From the NCBI GenBank assembly GCA_947489315.1, contig CANLCX010000001.1, positions 747,501 to 811,500 on the forward strand: a stretch of 64,000 bases of DNA. Direction: 5' to 3'. Below are positions 9,633-17,742 of this stretch, one piece after another (position 1 is the first letter of the stretch; each line of letters begins with the position of its first letter). A program made the translations under genes and the position numbers. This DNA is from an uncultured Sphingomonadaceae bacterium. GTDB lineage: Bacteria > Pseudomonadota > Alphaproteobacteria > Sphingomonadales > Sphingomonadaceae. The notes beneath the pieces are model-generated. The model had not been told where the DNA came from. It saw only the letters and a list, made by a program, of their open reading frames with translations, and did not search any database.

Positions 9633-9711
9633 CCGTTCGCACTGAGCCAGTCGAAGGGCGCCTCTTGTTTAAGAGGCATGGTTCGACAAGCGCACCACGA
9701 ACGGATTTTTT
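9633..9711. repeat. Nested palindromic intergenic repeat doubling as a terminator
   Basis: A roughly 72-bp nested palindrome just after tatC. Outer arms are CCGTTCG (9633-9639) and CGAACGG (9698-9704), middle arms GTCGAA and TTCGAC, and a perfect inner hairpin is GCCTCTT-GTTT-AAGAGGC (9660-9677). ATTTTTTG follows immediately, so on the plus strand it has the form of an intrinsic terminator for tatABC. The GAGC..GTCGAA/TTCGAC...GAACGG pattern resembles a palindromic repeat common in sphingomonad genomes (general knowledge, not searched here). Only one copy was seen in this window. Confidence 0.7.
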
Positions 9712-9720
9712 GCTTATATT

Positions 9721-9846
9721 CTAATTAATCGCGTCTTCACCCGCACGACCGACGGATTCAATATCTTCGCCAACGCCCTGAACCGTGTTGCAGGCCGTCA
9801 GAACGAGGGTGGATGAAATAATTAGTGATGCCAAAATCTTGCGCAT
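9721..9846 (-). CDS. Entericidin-type small lipoprotein (copy 2)
   Basis: A 41-residue protein: MRKILASL signal, lipobox LVLTAC with acylated Cys19, then CNTVQGVGEDIESVGRAGEDA, which is the entericidin A/B pattern. Entericidins are small antidote/toxin-like outer-membrane lipoproteins; in alphaproteobacteria their role is unclear. RBS AGGAGA is correctly spaced for the ATG at 9846 (another ATG lies two codons upstream). It is almost the same as the neighbouring gene at 9870-9995, so the pair arose by tandem duplication. Confidence 0.85.
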   Translation of the reverse strand: MRKILASLIISSTLVLTACNTVQGVGEDIESVGRAGEDAIN

Positions 9847-9869
9847 GTTCATTCTCCTGATGAAATAGA

Positions 9870-9995
9870 TTAATCGATTGCCCGCTCGCCCGCCCGGCCA
9901 ACGGATTTAATATCGTCCCCGACACCTTGCACGGTGTTGCAGGCGCCCAATAAGAGCGCCGACGAAAGGGCAATAGAAACAATGATTTTGCGCAT
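9870..9995 (-). CDS. Entericidin-type small lipoprotein (copy 1)
   Basis: A 41-residue lipoprotein with lipobox LLLGAC (Cys19) followed by NTVQGVGDDIKSVGRAGERA. It matches copy 2 at every landmark and differs mainly in charge (K and R where copy 2 has E). RBS AGGAGTTACTC stands before the ATG. The two genes are 23 bp apart and probably cotranscribed, downstream of the TonB receptor on the same strand. Confidence 0.85.
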   Translation of the reverse strand: MRKIIVSIALSSALLLGACNTVQGVGDDIKSVGRAGERAID

Positions 9996-10051
9996 ATGAG
10001 TAACTCCTGTTCCTGCGTTTCTAGCAGGAACATGGATTACCCCGACTCCGG

Positions 10052-12175
10052 CTAGAAACTAAATTTCGCGCTGATACGAATATCACGACCGGCTAGCGGT
10101 ACATAATCTTTCGTGAACGAGGCATGACGACGCGCGCTGACATCAAAAATGTTATTGGCTGACGCGAGCAGCGTAACGCCGCCTTCCTTGCCTAAAGGCC
10201 GCCAAGCCACAGAGGCGTTGACCATGGTGAAACTGTCCGTTGGTGTTTCAAACGCGGCAACCCGATCTTGGTTATCCGACCATTCCAGCTCTGCTCGCAG
10301 ATCAATCGCATCGCTTTTTGCTGCGATACCGCCCAGCAGTCTGAGCGGCGGGATCCGCGGAACGGGGCCGCCGCCATCCTTGACTTTCGCCCGGACATAG
10401 TCGGCAACCCCGTCGGTGACGAAGGCAAACCCGCCTGCGCGGGCCACAACGACAGATGCTGACGCTTCAAAGCCGTAATAGGTCGCATCCTCTTGAAAAA
10501 ATTGGAAAACCGGCAAGCCATCTTCTTCTGCGCCGGTTTGCGCTTCAAAAATATAGTCGTCGAATAGATTGGCGTAAACGGTTGCGCTCAACTGGATATC
10601 CTCGGAGTTCCAGCGCGCATATAGTTCACCGCCCCAACTTTTCTCGGTCGTGAAATTGGGATTGCCGATTTCGAACGCTTGCGTGGCAATATGGGGACCA
10701 TTGGACAAAAGCTCTTCCGCTGATGGTGCGCGTTCTGACCGGGAGAGATTTACGCCGATTCTAAGGCCATCTTCAGCCGGTGCATAGGCAAAGCCGAGCG
10801 CACCAGAGAAGCTGTCGAAGCTGCGGTCAAAATTGACGATATTGGATGAAATGTCGGTATTATCGTAACGCGCCGCGGCTTCGACCTCGAATTGACCGAG
10901 ATCGACTTCCTGAACGGTAAATAGTGCCAGGCTTTCGACAGTATTTTTGGGCACAAAAGCCTCTGCACCAATGGCGTTGAAATCACGGGCCAGAAACTGG
11001 GTGCCAATGACGCCGCGCCAGCCGTTGCGGTCGTTCTGGACCAGTTCCGCGCGGGCTTCGATGCCTTCTACTTCAAAGACTGTGCCGATTTCATCGCCTT
11101 CAAATTCGGTATGCTCATAGTCGGAATAGCCAGCGCGCAGGTTGAGCGATTCAAAGAAGCCGTCGCCTAAATTAACGCCAGCGCGCAGGTCCGCGCGAAT
11201 TTGTTCCAGCCCAATGGTGACCGGGCCTTCCTCTTCTTCCTCTTCACCGCCATCCTCGTCGCCATGGGCATGTTCCGTACCGGGACGCGAAGGCACACCA
11301 TAATCCGTGTCATAATAGCTAACTGAGAAACCAATATGGCCACCCTCGGTAATATAGGCGAGGCCCGTGGACGCGTTTATCGTCTCGCTGGCGGTATTGG
11401 CAATGCTGCCGCGTTGATTGGCGGTCTCTGTCAGTTCCGCTGCTTCATCGAGATTGCCTTCCTCGGTTTCTTCGGCCGCAGCGGCCAGCACTTCACTGCG
11501 TAGCTCAGGGGCCAAGACAAAGCCGGAAATGTCGACATCACCGGTATCGCGATAGCTGCCGTTGATATGGAAAACCAATGAATCGGTCAGTGGCACGTCG
11601 AGCGAGCCGCCGATGCTCCAATCATCGGCCGCGCTGCCATAGCCGCCCACAGCATCGAGGTGGAAAGCCTCTTCGGGCACGGCGCGGGGGATGCGCTTGT
11701 CGATGACATTGACCGCGCCGCCAATGGCGTCGCCGCCAAATAGCAATACCGCGGGGCCACGTAAAACTTCAACACTTTGAGCCGTTAGCGGATCAATGGT
11801 GACAGCATGATCGACCGAGGTGTTTGAGGCATCCAGAGAGCCGATACCATCGGTGAGTACACGGACGCGAGGGCCCTGAAAGCCACGCAATACCGGGCGC
11901 GAGGCACCGGGGGCAAAGCTGGTCGATGAAACACCGGGCAATTTCGTCAGACTGTCACCAATCTGACCACGCAAATCCTGGGTGAGTTGATCGCCGGTCA
12001 ATACGGATGTGCCGGCCAATATGTCGATCCGGTCGACATAGGGCGCGGTCACGACGATCGCGTCGTCATTATGAAAATCATCGCCGGTTTCCGTTTGTTG
12101 ACCGGATTGAGCAAATGCCGGTGAAACCGGCAATAATATAATAGCGGCGGAAGTCAGGAATTTTTGATGGGACAC
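10052..12175 (-). CDS. TonB-dependent outer-membrane receptor, probable zinc receptor (ZnuD-like)
   Basis: A 707-residue TonB-dependent receptor: signal peptide ending near PAFAQ, plug domain (about 40-155, IVVTAPYVDR ... VLRGPAVLLFGGDAIGGAVNVID), then a 22-strand barrel ending in aromatic RISAKFSF. Around residues 300-315 an external loop carries HAHGDED followed by a run of acidic residues, and DDFHNDD lies near the mature N-terminus; His/Asp-rich loops are a feature of ZnuD-type zinc receptors. A Zur-box-like palindrome stands 52 bp upstream. The start is GTG (MSHQKFL) with AAGAG at good spacing. A siderophore or other metal receptor remains possible. Confidence 0.8.
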   Translation of the reverse strand: MSHQKFLTSAAIILLPVSPAFAQSGQQTETGDDFHNDDAIVVTAPYVDRIDILAGTSVLTGDQLTQDLRGQIGDSLTKLPGVSSTSFAPGASRPVLRGFQGPRVRVLTDGIGSLDASNTSVDHAVTIDPLTAQSVEVLRGPAVLLFGGDAIGGAVNVIDKRIPRAVPEEAFHLDAVGGYGSAADDWSIGGSLDVPLTDSLVFHINGSYRDTGDVDISGFVLAPELRSEVLAAAAEETEEGNLDEAAELTETANQRGSIANTASETINASTGLAYITEGGHIGFSVSYYDTDYGVPSRPGTEHAHGDEDGGEEEEEEGPVTIGLEQIRADLRAGVNLGDGFFESLNLRAGYSDYEHTEFEGDEIGTVFEVEGIEARAELVQNDRNGWRGVIGTQFLARDFNAIGAEAFVPKNTVESLALFTVQEVDLGQFEVEAAARYDNTDISSNIVNFDRSFDSFSGALGFAYAPAEDGLRIGVNLSRSERAPSAEELLSNGPHIATQAFEIGNPNFTTEKSWGGELYARWNSEDIQLSATVYANLFDDYIFEAQTGAEEDGLPVFQFFQEDATYYGFEASASVVVARAGGFAFVTDGVADYVRAKVKDGGGPVPRIPPLRLLGGIAAKSDAIDLRAELEWSDNQDRVAAFETPTDSFTMVNASVAWRPLGKEGGVTLLASANNIFDVSARRHASFTKDYVPLAGRDIRISAKFSF

Positions 12176-12226
12176 AGACTACTCTTTTCTGGGTTGGGGA
12201 ACGGTTGAAAGGGCGGATAATATAAA

Positions 12227-12241
12227 TGATATGATATATCA
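12227..12241. promoter_or_regulatory. Zur-box-like palindrome upstream of the TonB receptor
   Basis: A perfect inverted repeat, TGATAT-GAT-ATATCA, in AT-rich DNA 52 bp upstream of the receptor's GTG. Read on the receptor's strand it is TGATATATCATATCA, which fits the TGNTATA..ATANCA frame of alphaproteobacterial Zur operators but differs at about three positions from the commonly given consensus TGTTATA-N-TATAACA. The operator role is inferred from position and the receptor's metal-loop features. Confidence 0.45.
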
Positions 12242-12313
12242 ATTCTAAAAATACTTATTCGCCAAGGTGATGTAAATTTGCTACATATTAGGCTTCTACC
12301 GAGGAGAGGAAAT

Positions 12314-12778
12314 ATGACCCAATGGAAAGAAGACGGCTATCATAGCGTCACCGCCTATCTGACCGTCGATGATGCGGCAGCGGCCATCGATTTTTACAAA
12401 ACAGCCTTTGGTGCCGAGGAAGTCATGCGCATGCCGATGGGCGACAAGATCGGCCATGCGGATATTTTGATCGGTGACAGTCATATCATGCTGTCCGATG
12501 AATTTCCCGATATGGACAAGCTTGGTCCCAAGGCCAGGGGCGGCGCCACCAGCAGCCTGATGATCTATGTCGAAAATGCTGATGCCGCTTTCGACAAGGC
12601 CGTTGCGGCGGGTGCGACGGCGGTGCGGCCGGTAGAAGACCAATTTTATGGCGATCGTTCCGGTTGGGTGAAAGACCCATTTGGCCATGAATGGACCTTG
12701 TCCACACATATAGAAGATGTCAGTCCCGATGAGATGAACAAACGGATGGCGGATATGATGGCAGGGGAAGCTGCTTAA
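12314..12778 (+). CDS. VOC-superfamily (glyoxalase/bleomycin-resistance-like, PhnB type) protein
   Basis: A 154-residue protein with two beta-alpha-beta-beta-beta VOC modules: VTAYLTVDDAAAAIDFYKTAFGAEE at the start, and SLMIYVENADAAFDKAVAAGA with DPFGHEWTLSTH at the end. This is the PhnB-like branch, for which substrates are generally unknown. The ATG at 12314 has a strong RBS (GAGGAGAGGA), so a longer reading from 12278 is not used. No neighbour gives a pathway. Confidence 0.85.
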   Translation: MTQWKEDGYHSVTAYLTVDDAAAAIDFYKTAFGAEEVMRMPMGDKIGHADILIGDSHIMLSDEFPDMDKLGPKARGGATSSLMIYVENADAAFDKAVAAGATAVRPVEDQFYGDRSGWVKDPFGHEWTLSTHIEDVSPDEMNKRMADMMAGEAA

Positions 12779-12831
12779 GATTGTCCAACTACCGGATGAC
12801 GAATATATTTTTCTAGTTTAGGTTATCTTTC

Positions 12832-14010
12832 ATGACCTTCACTAAAAAAATCCTTTTGCTCGGTTCCGGCGAACTGGGCCGCGAATTCGTTATTTCTGCC
12901 AAACGCCTTGGCGCCTATGTCATAGCTTGCGATGCTTATGCGGCTGCCCCGGCTATGCAAGTTGCGGACACCAGCGAAGTTTTTTCGATGCTCGACGGCG
13001 ACAGATTGCGCGCGGCGGTTGCAAAGCATCAACCCGATCTGATCGTTCCGGAAGTCGAAGCGATCCGCACCGAAATTCTCGCCGAGGTTGAGGCGGAAGG
13101 TTTCAACGTCGTGCCGTCTGCCCGCGCGACCCAGTTGACGATGAACCGCGACGCCATCCGCGATGTCGCCGCCCAGGAACTGGGCCTGACCACCTCACGC
13201 TATCATTATGCCGAGAGCTTTGCCGAGGTGCAGGCGGCTGCGGACGATATCGGCCTGCCGCTCGTCATCAAGCCGGTCATGTCCTCCTCCGGCAAGGGTC
13301 AGAGCAAAGTCGATAGCGCCGACGCGCTGGAAACCGCTTGGACTTACGCCGTCGATAATATGCGCGGGGATCGTGCGCGCGTGATTGTCGAGCAATTTAT
13401 CGACTTTGATTATGAAATCACTCTGCTGACGGTGCGAACGCGCGATGGTGTGCTGTTCTGCCCACCTATCGGCCATCGTCAGGAACGCGGCGACTATCAG
13501 GAAAGCTGGCAACCCGCCGCGATGTCTGAAGATGCGCTAACCACCGCACAGGAAATGGCGCGCAAGGTGGTCGATAATCTCGGTGGATATGGTTTGTTTG
13601 GGGTCGAGTTTTTTGTGACCAAAACCGGCGAAGTGATTTTCTCCGAACTCAGCCCCCGCCCCCATGACACGGGCATGGTCACGCTCATCGGTCAAAACCT
13701 CACCGAATTTGATCTCCACGCCCGCGCTATCATGGGGCTGCCCATCCCGCATATCGCGCTGACCGCCCCGGCCAGCGCCAGCGCGGTGATCTTGGCAGAC
13801 CGGGAGAGTGAAAGTTTTGCTTTCACTGGTGTTGCCGAAGCCCTGGCATTTGGCACCAAAGGGGCAGAAGTGGATGTTCGGATATTCGGTAAACCGGTAA
13901 CCCGTCCCTATCGGCGCATGGCGGTCGCGTTGGTGACAGGTGGGGATAGCGATGCAGCGCGGGCGCTCGCGAAACAGGCTGCGGACGTGGTCGGGATTGA
14001 ATATCGCTAG
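12832..14010 (+). CDS. purT: Formate-dependent phosphoribosylglycinamide formyltransferase
   Basis: ATP-grasp enzyme that uses formate and ATP to formylate GAR in purine synthesis (third step). The 392 residues begin [29 protein letters not shown], with the ATP-grasp middle domain ([17 protein letters not shown]), [16 protein letters not shown] and the carboxyl-substrate end [14 protein letters not shown]. The length matches PurT. It is a single-gene unit. Confidence 0.96.
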   Translation: MTFTKKILLLGSGELGREFVISAKRLGAYVIACDAYAAAPAMQVADTSEVFSMLDGDRLRAAVAKHQPDLIVPEVEAIRTEILAEVEAEGFNVVPSARATQLTMNRDAIRDVAAQELGLTTSRYHYAESFAEVQAAADDIGLPLVIKPVMSSSGKGQSKVDSADALETAWTYAVDNMRGDRARVIVEQFIDFDYEITLLTVRTRDGVLFCPPIGHRQERGDYQESWQPAAMSEDALTTAQEMARKVVDNLGGYGLFGVEFFVTKTGEVIFSELSPRPHDTGMVTLIGQNLTEFDLHARAIMGLPIPHIALTAPASASAVILADRESESFAFTGVAEALAFGTKGAEVDVRIFGKPVTRPYRRMAVALVTGGDSDAARALAKQAADVVGIEYR

Positions 14011-14099
14011 ATAACGGCCTAGCTTGAGCCACATTCAGGGTCGCGCAACTGCTGTGTGAAGATCATTCTTCATGATAGCCCCGCTTGGGAGAGTGGCGC

Positions 14100-14789
14100 A
14101 TGATACCTGTCGATCCTGTCAATCTGGCTGATTATGCGCCGTTTGATCCGTTTAGCTATTATATCCATATCGTCATCGGGCTCATCGGCTGGATCGGTGC
14201 GCTGGTCGCCTTGGCGTCGCAGAAAGGCAGTCACAGGCATATTATGGGCGGCCGGTTGTTCATGATCAGCACGGTTGTGGTCTCGGTTACAGCCTTGATC
14301 CTGTTATCGACGCGCTTTGCTCCGCCATTATTTGTCGCGGCGCTGACGTCGCTCTATGCCATTGCAACGGCCTTTCTTGCGCTCAGGCCGGGAACTCAGA
14401 AGGTCAGACGCACCGAATATGGACTATTCGTTTTTGAACTCGCGGTGCTGCTCCTGTTCATGGCGATGGCGATCCCCAATATCATGGCTGGCAATATCAA
14501 TCCGATGGGGCCGCTGGTGATCTCCATCATCCCGATCATTTTGCTCGTTGGCGACATAAATTTCTTCCGCAATGCCGACCGGCGGCCTGCGCTCCGGATC
14601 CGTCGTCATTTGGCGCGGATGATCTGGGCTTTCATCATTTCGGTGCGGGCGCCGTTGGCGGAAATTTATGCCGAGCTATCAATCCCGGTCTTTTTCATAT
14701 TATTTGGTCCGCTGGTAGTCGCGCCGCTGATGATCTGGCTCTTCCTGAGAAAGTTTCCGCGATCAGAGGCCATTGCTTCCAGAGAATGA
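14100..14789 (+). CDS. Multi-pass membrane protein (DUF2306-like)
   Basis: A 229-residue hydrophobic protein with about seven membrane helices. Features are a His in the first helix region (YYIHIVIGLIGWIGALVALASQKG), SHRHIMGGRLFM between helices 1 and 2, and RRHLARMIWAF near the C-terminus; this pattern resembles DUF2306 proteins, whose function is unknown. The ATG at 14100 follows GGGAGAG; the TTG at 14085 is less likely. No operon partner. Confidence 0.65.
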   Translation: MIPVDPVNLADYAPFDPFSYYIHIVIGLIGWIGALVALASQKGSHRHIMGGRLFMISTVVVSVTALILLSTRFAPPLFVAALTSLYAIATAFLALRPGTQKVRRTEYGLFVFELAVLLLFMAMAIPNIMAGNINPMGPLVISIIPIILLVGDINFFRNADRRPALRIRRHLARMIWAFIISVRAPLAEIYAELSIPVFFILFGPLVVAPLMIWLFLRKFPRSEAIASRE

Positions 14790-14885
14790 ATTTTCGGGCT
14801 TTGGTACTTCGTCAAAAAGTGATGTTGACATCTGCCGTATCTGCTTGCTCATAGGCGGCTAGAAAAATAACAGAAAGTCTTGTCC

Positions 14886-15584
14886 ATGACCGCCGAATTC
14901 ATCCTCTACGGATCGCCATTGTCCCCCTTCCAACGGAAGACAGAAGCTTTGCTTACATTGAAGGGTCTGGACTATGATTGCGAGGCGATCAATATCATGG
15001 CGATGCCGGACTGGTATCTGGAAATCAGTCCGCTAGCCAAAATTCCGGCCCTGCGCGATACGTCCATTGCTGACGACGGGCCGGCGGGGACCATTGCAGA
15101 CAGTTCGGCCATGTGCGGTTATCTGGAAAAGAAACATCCGCAACCGGCTGCCTATCCCGATGAGCCCTATTTATACGCCCGCGCGTTGTGGCTGGAGGAA
15201 TATGCCGACAGCGTGATGGCGATGAACGGCGGCGGGAGTTTGTTCCGACCGATTGTTTTTGCTGTGATGACTGGCGGTGAACCTGATCTGAAAACGGCAC
15301 GCACCACATGGAATGAAAAACTGCCGCCGCTGTGGGATTATTTGGAGCAGCAGCTTGATGGGGGAAGCTATTTTGTCGGGGATACACTCTCGATCGCAGA
15401 TCTCGCCGTCGCTGCACAGTTGATGCAGACGGATCTGGTTGCGGGGCCGCCTGATGCGGCAAAATGGCCTGCGCTGGTGGCCTTTCTCAATGCGATGAAC
15501 GCGCATGAGGTTTTTCAACGAAACCTGACTGCTTGCCAGAAAATGCTGGCCAAAATGGTACCGGAGAAATTTGACTTGAGCTAA
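14886..15584 (+). CDS. Glutathione S-transferase family protein
   Basis: A 232-residue two-domain GST. The N-terminal thioredoxin fold reads FILYGSPLSPFQRKTEALLTLKGLDYD, then PLAKIPALRD with the cis-Pro and the glutathione-binding DSSAMCGYLEKKHPQ. The C-terminal helical domain contains GDTLSIADLAVAAQLMQ, the usual capping-box Asp. Substrate unknown. The ATG at 14886 is taken over the TTG at 14880. Confidence 0.9.
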   Translation: MTAEFILYGSPLSPFQRKTEALLTLKGLDYDCEAINIMAMPDWYLEISPLAKIPALRDTSIADDGPAGTIADSSAMCGYLEKKHPQPAAYPDEPYLYARALWLEEYADSVMAMNGGGSLFRPIVFAVMTGGEPDLKTARTTWNEKLPPLWDYLEQQLDGGSYFVGDTLSIADLAVAAQLMQTDLVAGPPDAAKWPALVAFLNAMNAHEVFQRNLTACQKMLAKMVPEKFDLS

Positions 15585-15588
15585 AGCT

Positions 15589-16743
15589 TTATAAATCCCG
15601 CGGCTCGAAAGCCAAGCTGCCGCGATTGTGCAGATCCAGAAGCAAGGCCATCACGCTGTCAAAATTTGTCAGCTGCTCGTCAATTGTCACCAAAGACTGG
15701 GCGCATAAGGTTTCGGCAAAGGGTATCGCGTCGCCGGTGCATTCCATTGTCTGACCGTCAACAAACAGCAGCAATTTTTCGGCATCTGCCCGGATGAAGG
15801 AAAAACGGCTCGCCGGATTGCAACGTAACGACACGCCCTGTTGTAGTTGTTCGCGGAGGTCCTTTATCTCGATTTTCTCTTCGGGTTGCCAGTCCATCTC
15901 GGGATATTTCGGCGTGCTGCTATATTCTCCGAACCAGCACGAAAAAGCTGTTCGGTCCCCGATCTTATCGGTGATCATGGCGTGTAACCGATCAACCGCG
16001 CTGGTTGATATTTCACCCGGGTTTTCCTGTATCGCCAAATCAGGATCACCGTAGCGATCGTCGTCCAGCATGTCCGCCAGCATATCATCGCACCAGTCGC
16101 CGATTAACTCGCTGCGGGAAGGCGCGCGAAAGCCGATTGAATAGGTCATGCAATCGTCACCCATTGCGATACCATTATGCGAGACACCCGGCGGGATGTA
16201 GAGGATATCGCCGGGCTCGCAGACAAATGTATCCACCGCTTCAAAATCGGCCAGCAGGCGCAGATCGTCATGCGGCAACAGCGCGCTTGTCTCGTCGCAA
16301 TGCCCGCCCACTTGCCATTGGCGTTTGCCAAGGCCTTGGATCAAAAACACATCATATTGATCAAAATGCGGCCCGACACCGCCGCCATCGGCGGCAAAGC
16401 TCACCATCACATCATCGATGCGCCAATTGGGTATGAAGCGAAACGGTTCAATCAATGCGGCGACGGTAGGTACATGCTGATCAACCGCTTGCACCAGCAA
16501 TGTCCAGTTCTTGTCCCCGAGGGTATCAAAACGGTCTTCGGCCAAGGGGCCATGTTCCAATTTCCATGTGGTTTCCGGCTGCGTGATCAGGCGGGATTCC
16601 ACGCCTTCTTCACAGGCAAGACCCGCTAGCTCGTCCGGCTCCAGCGGGTTGGTCCATGCGGCCCACGGATTTTTGATGAGCTGCGGTTTCTTTTGCCAGC
16701 TATTGCCAAGAAAGGCGGTGATATCGAAATTGTTGAAGTGCAT
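15589..16743 (-). CDS. roxA: Cupin/JmjC ribosomal oxygenase, RoxA (YcfD) type
   Basis: A 384-residue Fe(II)/2-oxoglutarate oxygenase. The iron triad is visible as H-x-D in VGPHFDQYDVFLIQG and a distal His in IPPGVSHNGIAMGD. It has the JmjC barrel, a dimerisation region and a C-terminal winged-helix-like end, with a length close to E. coli YcfD, which hydroxylates an Arg of ribosomal protein L16. Substrate in this organism is inferred. It is divergent from rluE, another enzyme acting on the large ribosomal subunit. Confidence 0.85.
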   Translation of the reverse strand: MHFNNFDITAFLGNSWQKKPQLIKNPWAAWTNPLEPDELAGLACEEGVESRLITQPETTWKLEHGPLAEDRFDTLGDKNWTLLVQAVDQHVPTVAALIEPFRFIPNWRIDDVMVSFAADGGGVGPHFDQYDVFLIQGLGKRQWQVGGHCDETSALLPHDDLRLLADFEAVDTFVCEPGDILYIPPGVSHNGIAMGDDCMTYSIGFRAPSRSELIGDWCDDMLADMLDDDRYGDPDLAIQENPGEISTSAVDRLHAMITDKIGDRTAFSCWFGEYSSTPKYPEMDWQPEEKIEIKDLREQLQQGVSLRCNPASRFSFIRADAEKLLLFVDGQTMECTGDAIPFAETLCAQSLVTIDEQLTNFDSVMALLLDLHNRGSLAFEPRDL

Positions 16744-16849
16744 GGACGCTCCTTACGGAAACAGGCTGTCTGTGCATATCCAATAATTTCCGCCTGTTCA
16801 CGGGTGCTATTCCATTGCTCCCATAGGTCATCCCTGCCACAGACACAGC

Positions 16850-17398
16850 ATGTCCGAACTCATCCTATTTAATAAGCCTTTTGGCGTGCTGCCCCAATTT
16901 ACCGATCGCGGATCGCCGACCGAGCGACCGACGCTGTCGAATTTTATCGATCTGCCCGGTGTTTATCCGGCGGGTCGTCTTGATCGGGATAGCGAAGGGC
17001 TGATGCTCTTGACCGACGATGGCAAATTACAGGCGCGGATTGCGGATCCCAAATATAAGATGCCGAAAAGCTATCTGGTGCAGGTCGAGGGAAATCCCGA
17101 AGCGGCGGCGTTGGATAGCTTGCGACAAGGAGTCCAATTGAAAGACGGTCTGACACGCCCCGCGGATGTGGAGCCGGTTGAAGACCCGGACCTATGGCCC
17201 CGCGACCCGCCGATAAGGGTGCGAAAAAATATCCCGGACTGCTGGCTCAAGCTGACAATCACGGAAGGGCGCAACCGACAGGTGCGGCGGATGACTGCGG
17301 CGGTTGGTCATCCAACCCTGCGGCTGGTACGCTGGAGCATCGGTGACTGGACCGTCGAAGACCTGCCGCTGGGTGAGTGGCGCAAGGGAGAGGAATGA
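16850..17398 (+). CDS. rluE: 23S rRNA pseudouridine synthase, RluE-type
   Basis: Makes pseudouridine in 23S rRNA (position 2457 in E. coli). The 182-residue protein lacks an S4 domain, as RluE does. It has the RsuA/RluB/E/F catalytic motif [17 protein letters not shown] with the nucleophilic Asp, the preceding [16 protein letters not shown], and the C-terminal [25 protein letters not shown]. It is divergent from roxA with a 106-bp gap. Confidence 0.92.
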   Translation: MSELILFNKPFGVLPQFTDRGSPTERPTLSNFIDLPGVYPAGRLDRDSEGLMLLTDDGKLQARIADPKYKMPKSYLVQVEGNPEAAALDSLRQGVQLKDGLTRPADVEPVEDPDLWPRDPPIRVRKNIPDCWLKLTITEGRNRQVRRMTAAVGHPTLRLVRWSIGDWTVEDLPLGEWRKGEE

Positions 17399-17742
17399 TA
17401 GGCTTTTAGAGCGGATCATTCATAGGCTCTCTTTCAAAAAAACCTGTCCTACAGGGACCATCATCAGTTATGGTCTGTGATCATGACCCTAAAGATAAGA
17501 CCTCATGCCAAGCACTCTCTATTTCATGAAAGCCGGAGCGCAAGAGAGAGTGTGATTTGTGTGAACTTTGCAATGAAATTCCGTGATAACGACATCCCAA
17601 AGGACTGTGTCAAGATTGTCAACTTCGCAGCCAAATGTTTGACGCCAAAGCCGAAAAAACATCACGCTGATAAAGCTGGGCTTTTCGCCACCCAAATTGT
17701 CCCCGCTTGTCGTCATCGGACGACCGGACTATGGAAGACGCT
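17399..17742. other. 344-bp gap upstream of cysK with two inverted repeats
   Basis: No convincing gene. On the minus strand CCTGT-AGG-ACAGG followed by seven Ts (17436-17455) has the form of a short intrinsic terminator. Further on, CACTCTCT (17513-17520) and AGAGAGTG (17545-17552) could pair around a 24-nt loop that contains the palindrome TTTCATGAAA. The stretch may be the leader of cysK; it does not match a riboswitch I know. An 89-codon reading frame across it (17477-17746) is low complexity and overlaps cysK, and I do not accept it. Confidence 0.4.
17436..17455 (-). terminator. Possible minus-strand intrinsic terminator without an upstream gene
   Basis: On the minus strand a 5-bp stem (CCTGT/ACAGG, loop AGG) is followed by TTTTTTT. 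No minus-strand gene leads into it from the cysK side. The stem is short, so this may be chance. Confidence 0.3.

Noticed and set aside
9758-10033. 91-codon frame covering both entericidin-like genes in another reading frame
   Set aside because: The two 41-codon frames each have an RBS and lipobox; this one has neither.
17500-17742. SAM or other sulfur riboswitch before cysK
   Set aside because: The stem-loop does not have the conserved cores of SAM-I, SAM-II or SAH riboswitches as I know them.
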